Assembly: GCA_035293245.1 (NCBI GenBank)
Contig: DATDOO010000006.1
Span: 1 to 29,439 of the forward strand
Reading direction: 5' to 3'
Length of the DNA stretch: 29,439 bases
DNA from: DATDOO01 sp035293245
GTDB lineage: Bacteria; Pseudomonadota; Gammaproteobacteria; Methylococcales; Methylococcaceae
Shown: positions 24,869 to 29,439 of the stretch, one piece after another
Position numbering within the stretch: the stretch's first letter is position 1
Layout of the letters: every line of letters begins with the position of its first letter
The notes under the pieces: model-generated
The model's database searches: none
What the model was told of the DNA's origin: nothing
Seen by the model: the letters and a program-made list of their open reading frames with translations, nothing else
Program-made: the position numbers and the translations under genes

Positions 24869-25504
24869 GTCAAATCGTTGAAAACAAAGCGGCATCGGAA
24901 ACGGCGGGCCTCAGAGGTTGCCGCGCCTGTTGCGATACGGCAATCCGATTGTGAGACGCGGCCCGCCGATTCGTCAAATGCCGGAGGTGCCGGTCAATGC
25001 GAAGTTGCCGACCTGGTTCAGGATTTCGCGGCAAATGTGCTGAAACGAGTGCCGGGAAGGCCTTATAGAGCAGAGGCCCGGCAAGAATATTTCGTGGCGG
25101 CTGTTGGAAAAAGCCCACCCGCCGCGCGGTTGGCGAAGACTCAACCAGTTGCCTTCTAAGGGTGGCATCGAAGTTGCCCACCCGATCCGCCTCCCGGGCG
25201 GATAACAGATTTGCATCGTTCATGTCGACCGCCCCGCTGCCTTGCAGCATGATCGATTCCAGCACCATCCGACAGACTGATCGCATCTTGAAAATACGCG
25301 GCCCCCTTCAGGCTGATATCGTATCGGAACAGACTGTAATTTCCGTCCTCTTCGCCCTGTGTGGCCGATGGGCTCAATATCCTGATTTCGGTTCGATGTA
25401 GTGAGCCACACACATACCTGACATTTCCCGTCGGTGTCCGTCCCCTAGCCGCCACACCGAGTTCGGGCCGCGACATCAAGTGTGCTTCGTAAGCGCACAA
25501 AGTT
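24869..25504. other. Gene-free region of about 640 bases with several hairpins
   Basis: It lies between divergent genes (the host-attachment-family gene on the minus strand, the glucan synthase on the plus strand). Short open frames exist on both strands, but none shows a recognisable family or a good ribosome-binding site. On the minus strand the stretch about 25200-25400 looks somewhat coding-like in two frames, which could mean a decayed gene. Inverted repeats are present at 25051-25082 (GCCGGG/CCCGGC), 25431-25460 (TCGGTGT/ACACCGA) and 25481-25499. It probably contains the promoters of both flanking operons, but I see no clear -35/-10 pair. Confidence 0.5.
25431..25499 (+). promoter_or_regulatory. 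Two hairpins in the likely leader of the glucan synthase gene
   Basis: TCGGTGT (25431-25437) pairs perfectly with ACACCGA (25454-25460). A second, bulged hairpin (TGTGCTT/AAG-CG-CACA, 25481-25499) ends 5 bases before the ribosome-binding site. They could form a structured 5' leader. There is no match to a riboswitch I recognise. Confidence 0.3.
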
Positions 25505-25510
25505 AAGAGG
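25505..25510 (+). promoter_or_regulatory. Ribosome-binding site of the glucan synthase gene
   Basis: AAGAGG lies 7 bases before TTG 25518, supporting this non-ATG start. An in-frame GTG at 25482 lacks such a site. Confidence 0.6.
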
Positions 25511-25517
25511 TCCTAAT

Positions 25518-28500
25518 TTGAATGCAGGCAGCAAGACCATTTTCGGCAGTCTGCTCCAGTGGAAAGCTCAACTCCGCCGAGCTGGCGCTCTACGCGACCA
25601 GACAACACAAGAACCGCCGTTAAGGGCAGAGCTTTTCAGCGCCGACCAGATGGAACGGCACGGCCGGACTTTGGCGCGCGCACACCGGTTGACCGGGGAA
25701 TCGGTCCCGGATCGGCTGCTGGCCAGGCTGTCGGACAATGAAGGCGTGCTCGTCGAATGCTCCCGCGTGTTGACGGCAACGGTCAGCGCGAACCGTCGCC
25801 TCACGCCGGCCGGGGAATGGCTGCTCGATAACTTCTATTTGATCGACGAGCAGATTCGCACGGCCAAGCGGCACTTGCCCAAGGGTTACAGCCGGGAATT
25901 GCCGCGCTTGTCGAACGGCCCTTCCGCGGGACTTCCGCGCGTGTATGACCTCGCGCTGGAGACGATTGCGCACGGCGATGGACGGGTGGACCCGGAAAGT
26001 TTCAGCCGTTTCGTGGCGGCTTACCAGACGGTCACGCCCCTCAAGCTGGGTGAATTGTGGGCCATCCCCATCATGCTGCGTCTGGCACTGATCGAGAACC
26101 TCCGGCGCGTTGCAGCCCGGATTGCCGCCGGCAGAATCGACCAAGACCTCGCCGACTCCTGGGCGAATCAGATGCTGGAGATCGCCGAGAAAGATCCGAA
26201 GAGCCTGATTCTGGTCATCGCGGACATGGCGCGATCGAACCCGCCGATGACGACCGCGTTCGTTGCGGAATTTGCGCGCCGCTTGCAAGGGCAAAGTTCC
26301 GCTTTGGCGTTGCCGCTGACCTGGATCGAGCAGTGGCTCGCCGAGTCGCATCTGACGATCGAGCAGTTGGTACAGGCGGAGAGCCAGCAACAGGCCGCCG
26401 ACCAGGTCTCCATCGGCAACAGCATCGGCAGCCTGCGGTTCCTCGAAGCGATGGACTGGCGCGAGTTCGTCGAGTCGATGAGCCTTGTCGAACAAACCCT
26501 GGGTGAGGATCCAGGCGGCGCTTACGGCAGGATGGATTTTTCCACCCGCGATCGCTACCGCCACGTCGTGGAGAAAAACGCCAGGAGCACCCGCCGGTCC
26601 GAAGGTGACGTGGCAAGACGGGCGATCCAACTGGCGCGCGAGAGCGCGGCCGGCAAAGGCAGCGATGATCGAACGGCGCACGTGGGCTTTTATCTGATCG
26701 ACCGGGGACTGCCGCTGCTCGAACGCGCGGTGGAGGCGCGGCTACCGGCCGCCGAAGCGCTGCAAAGGGTGTTTTGCCGGTTCCCTTTGCTCCTCTTTCT
26801 CGGCTCGATCGCGTTGCTGACGGCGAGTTTCACCGGCGGCTTGCTGGTGAAGGCCCATGCCGATGGGCTGCAGGGCTGGAACCTTGCGCTCATGGTCGTC
26901 CTGTCGGTCCTGGGCACCAGCCATCTGGGCGTCGCGCTGGTGAACTGGCTGACGACCTTGCTCACGACGCCGCATGCGCTGCCGCGAATGGACTTTTCCG
27001 ATGGAATTCCGGCGCAATTCCGCACCTTGGTCGTGGTGCCGACTTTGCTGACCAGCGCGCAGAGCATCGAGGCGCTGAGCGAGGCGCTGGAAGTCCGCTT
27101 CCTGGCCAATCGGGACGAAAACCTGCACTTCGGCCTCTTGACCGATTTTGCGGACGCGCACGAGGAAACGGCGGCCGAGGACAAACCGCTGTTGCGGCTG
27201 GCGCAGGCGCGAATCGACGATCTGAACGAAAAGTATCCGGGCGCGACGCGCGACACGTTCTTTCTTTTTCATCGCCCGCGCCGCTGGAATCCGCAAGAGC
27301 AAATCTGGATGGGCTACGAGCGTAAGCGCGGCAAGCTTGCGGACCTGAATGCGCTGCTGCGCGGCGGTGGGGCACAAAACGGCTTTTCGCTGGTCGTCGG
27401 TGCGACGGCAATCCTGCCGAAGGTGAAGTACGTGATCACCCTGGACACGGACACGCAGTTACCGCGCGACTCCGCCCGGCAGTTTGTGGGAACCCTGGCG
27501 CATCCGCTGAATCGCGCGCGCTACGACGAAGCCAGGCAACGCGTCTGTGAGGGGTACGGCATCCTGCAGCCCCGCGTGAGCGTAAGCCTCTCGGGTTCGA
27601 ACCCATCGCGGCATGCGCAATTGTTTGGGGGGGAGCCGGGTATCGACCCGTATACCCGCGCCGTCTCCGACGTTTACCAGGATGTGTTCCAGGAAGGCTC
27701 GTTCATCGGCAAGGGAATCTACGACATCGATGCGTTCGAGCGCTCGCTCGGTGGCCGCTTTCCCGAAAACCGAGTCCTGAGCCACGACCTTCTGGAAGGC
27801 TGTTATGCGCGGGCCGGGCTGCTGAGCGATGTGCAGCTGTATGAGGAATATCCCGCTCGCTACAGCGCCGACGTGAGCCGCCGGCACCGCTGGATTCGCG
27901 GCGATTGGCAGCTTGCGGGATGGCTGTTGCCGCGCGTTCCCGGGTTGGGCCGCCGTCAGAAGAATCTTCTCTCGGGACTGTCGCGCTGGAAGATCTTCGA
28001 CAACCTCCGGCGTAGCCTCACCTCGCCCGCATTGACGCTGCTGTTGCTGCTGGGCTGGACGATCTGGCCGTCGGCCCAGGTCTGGACCGGGTCGGTGCTC
28101 GCGATCCTCCTGATTCCGAGCTTGAGCGCCTCCATGCTGGACCTGTTGCGCAAGCCTGCCGACCTTCTCCTCAGGCAGCACCTCGCCGCTGAAATCCGTG
28201 CGGCTGGAGGGCGCTGCGCCCAGGCGGCGCTGACGCTCGTCTTTCTGCCTTACGAGGCCTATTTCAGCCTGGACGCGATCGTGCGCACGATCTGGCGGAT
28301 GCTGGTCGTCCATAAGCGGCTGCTGGAATGGAACCCGTCGAGCGAGGCCGCTCGCAACCATAGCGGCACGGATCTTCTCGCCGCTTGCCGCGCCATGTGG
28401 ATCGCCCCAGGTTTAGCCATGACCACGGGGATCTACCTGGCGCTGACCCGGCCCGCCGTACTGGCCGTGGCGGCGCCCATACTGCTGTTATGGTGGGTTT

Positions 28501-29439
28501 CTCCCGCCATCGCCTGGTGGATCAGTCGACCGCTCGCGCGCCGCGAGGCGAGGCTGACGGCTGAGCAGCTATTTTTTCTCAGGAAGATTTCCCGCAAGAC
28601 CTGGAGCTACTTCGAAACCCTGGTCGGGCCGGAAGATCATTGGCTGCCACCCGACAACTGTCAGAAGTATCGCGGTCCCAGCGTGGCGCATCGCACGTCG
28701 CCGACCAACATGGGGCTCGCGCTACTGGCGAATCTGTCCGCCTACGACTTCGGCTACATTGCGGCCGGCGCCTTCATCGAGCGCACGGCGAACACGCTGC
28801 GCACGATGGAGGGCTTGGAACGCTACCGCGGGCACTTCTACAACTGGTACGACACCCAATCCCTGCAACCCCTGCGCCCCATTTACGTCTCGACGGTGGA
28901 CAGCGGCAACCTCGCGTCCCATCTGCTGACCTTGCGCCCGGGGCTGCTTGAGCTGCCCGACCATCCGATCCTGGGGGCAAGAGCGCTGGACGGGCTGGCC
29001 GATACGCTGGCGATTCTGGCGGAGGCAACGGGAGGCGTCACCCCGTCCCCGCTCGTTGAATTCCAGGCGGAACTCGAATCCGCCTGCGCTTCCCGGCCCG
29101 GGTCGCTCGCCGCGGCGCGGCTCTGCCTGGAGCGGCTGACCGCGCGCGCGGAGGCGTTTGCCGGCAGCTTCGATGCGGTCCCGCAAACCAATGTGGCTTG
29201 GTGGGCGCATAACCTGGCCCGGCAATGCCGCGCCCACCTGGATGAGCTGCTGTTCCTCGCGCCGTGGACGCTGCTGCCGGCTGAGCCGGCAGGGCTTGAC
29301 GAGTACCCCGGCAGCACCGGGATTCCGACACTGCGCGAGTTGGCTGGGCTCGAGTTGCACTGGTTGCCGACGATCGGCCGGCGGCTGGACGCAACGCCCG
29401 CGGCGCGCGACTGGCTGGTCCAGCTTCGGCCGCTCATCC
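25518..29439 (+). CDS. ndvB: Cyclic beta-1,2-glucan synthase, NdvB/Cgs family (5' part)
   Basis: The frame is open from TTG 25518 to the window edge: 1307 codons of a family usually near 2,800 residues. The product is a giant inner-membrane enzyme that makes cyclic beta-1,2-glucans from UDP-glucose for the periplasm. After an alpha-helical N-terminal region (ELFSADQMERHGRTLARAH), membrane segments lie near residues 415-435 and 455-475. The GT84 domain follows, with the Asp-rich ITLDTDTQLPRD (about 641), SHDLLEG (about 754) and RRHRWIRGDWQ (about 788). More membrane segments lie near 838-868 and 959-1003. The part from about 1045 contains TSPTNMGLALLANLSAYDFGY, typical of the following transglycosylase-like region. 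The C-terminal GH94 phosphorylase-like domain would lie outside the window. No frameshift is seen. Beta-1,2-glucans serve osmoadaptation and, in some bacteria, host interaction. Confidence 0.93.
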   Translation, partial: MNAGSKTIFGSLLQWKAQLRRAGALRDQTTQEPPLRAELFSADQMERHGRTLARAHRLTGESVPDRLLARLSDNEGVLVECSRVLTATVSANRRLTPAGEWLLDNFYLIDEQIRTAKRHLPKGYSRELPRLSNGPSAGLPRVYDLALETIAHGDGRVDPESFSRFVAAYQTVTPLKLGELWAIPIMLRLALIENLRRVAARIAAGRIDQDLADSWANQMLEIAEKDPKSLILVIADMARSNPPMTTAFVAEFARRLQGQSSALALPLTWIEQWLAESHLTIEQLVQAESQQQAADQVSIGNSIGSLRFLEAMDWREFVESMSLVEQTLGEDPGGAYGRMDFSTRDRYRHVVEKNARSTRRSEGDVARRAIQLARESAAGKGSDDRTAHVGFYLIDRGLPLLERAVEARLPAAEALQRVFCRFPLLLFLGSIALLTASFTGGLLVKAHADGLQGWNLALMVVLSVLGTSHLGVALVNWLTTLLTTPHALPRMDFSDGIPAQFRTLVVVPTLLTSAQSIEALSEALEVRFLANRDENLHFGLLTDFADAHEETAAEDKPLLRLAQARIDDLNEKYPGATRDTFFLFHRPRRWNPQEQIWMGYERKRGKLADLNALLRGGGAQNGFSLVVGATAILPKVKYVITLDTDTQLPRDSARQFVGTLAHPLNRARYDEARQRVCEGYGILQPRVSVSLSGSNPSRHAQLFGGEPGIDPYTRAVSDVYQDVFQEGSFIGKGIYDIDAFERSLGGRFPENRVLSHDLLEGCYARAGLLSDVQLYEEYPARYSADVSRRHRWIRGDWQLAGWLLPRVPGLGRRQKNLLSGLSRWKIFDNLRRSLTSPALTLLLLLGWTIWPSAQVWTGSVLAILLIPSLSASMLDLLRKPADLLLRQHLAAEIRAAGGRCAQAALTLVFLPYEAYFSLDAIVRTIWRMLVVHKRLLEWNPSSEAARNHSGTDLLAACRAMWIAPGLAMTTGIYLALTRPAVLAVAAPILLLWWVSPAIAWWISRPLARREARLTAEQLFFLRKISRKTWSYFETLVGPEDHWLPPDNCQKYRGPSVAHRTSPTNMGLALLANLSAYDFGYIAAGAFIERTANTLRTMEGLERYRGHFYNWYDTQSLQPLRPIYVSTVDSGNLASHLLTLRPGLLELPDHPILGARALDGLADTLAILAEATGGVTPSPLVEFQAELESACASRPGSLAAARLCLERLTARAEAFAGSFDAVPQTNVAWWAHNLARQCRAHLDELLFLAPWTLLPAEPAGLDEYPGSTGIPTLRELAGLELHWLPTIGRRLDATPAARDWLVQLRPLI

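Noticed and set aside
25051..25082. GCCGGG/CCCGGC inverted repeat as a terminator
   Set aside because: A loop of about 20 bases and no T-run on either strand.
24870..25500. Short minus-strand frames (138 and 114 residues) upstream of the glucan synthase
   Set aside because: They overlap each other in different frames, match no family and lack good ribosome-binding sites. A decayed gene is possible but cannot be supported.
25620..26681. 353-residue minus-strand open frame
   Set aside because: Antisense to the N-terminal part of the glucan synthase frame, which is continuous and family-like.
1..29439. tRNA, rRNA or CRISPR arrays
   Set aside because: No cloverleaf-like sequence, rRNA stretch or regularly spaced repeats were seen by eye.

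Overview
The window reads as a chromosomal segment of a GC-rich gammaproteobacterium. The main evidence is the order aroK-aroB-damX, which is the arrangement known from E. coli, together with a Uup-type ABC-F protein. The glycogen set (glgC, a GH57 enzyme, malQ, glgB, glgA) would fit a type I methanotroph of the Methylococcaceae. That assignment rests on general gene content only and is not secure. Most genes look about 60-65% GC. The 1567-residue helicase gene at 16028-20731 is clearly lower.

Layout from left to right: (1) a DUF433 antitoxin-like gene followed by what looks like a frameshifted stub of its DUF5615 partner; (2) uup and a peptide deformylase gene on the + strand; (3) a convergent MCE-domain lipoprotein gene and a divergent 74-residue protein of unknown function; (4) a tightly packed minus-strand block reading glgC - GH57 - malQ - aroK - aroB - damX, in which almost every junction overlaps; (5) glgB, a small DUF1640-like coiled-coil protein and glgA on the + strand, divergent from glgC; (6) an accessory segment with a large DEXXQ-box SF1 helicase carrying a C-terminal Vsr/MTES_1575-like nuclease domain, followed by a Fic gene split by a probable one-base frameshift; (7) a minus-strand operon, host-attachment-family protein - fumC - perM, ending in a good intrinsic terminator; (8) a stretch of about 660 bases without a convincing gene, leading to the first 1307 codons of a cyclic beta-1,2-glucan synthase (NdvB family) that runs off the right edge.

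How the genes fit together: GlgC makes ADP-glucose, GlgA elongates and GlgB branches glycogen. MalQ and the GH57 enzyme probably rework alpha-glucan chains. Because glgC, GH57 and malQ overlap into aroK-aroB-damX, carbon storage, the shikimate pathway and a cell-division SPOR protein may share a transcript. The helicase-nuclease is the best candidate for an incompletely described system. Its architecture suggests a single-gene anti-phage or anti-plasmid defence protein in a laterally acquired segment, but the sequence alone does not establish that role.
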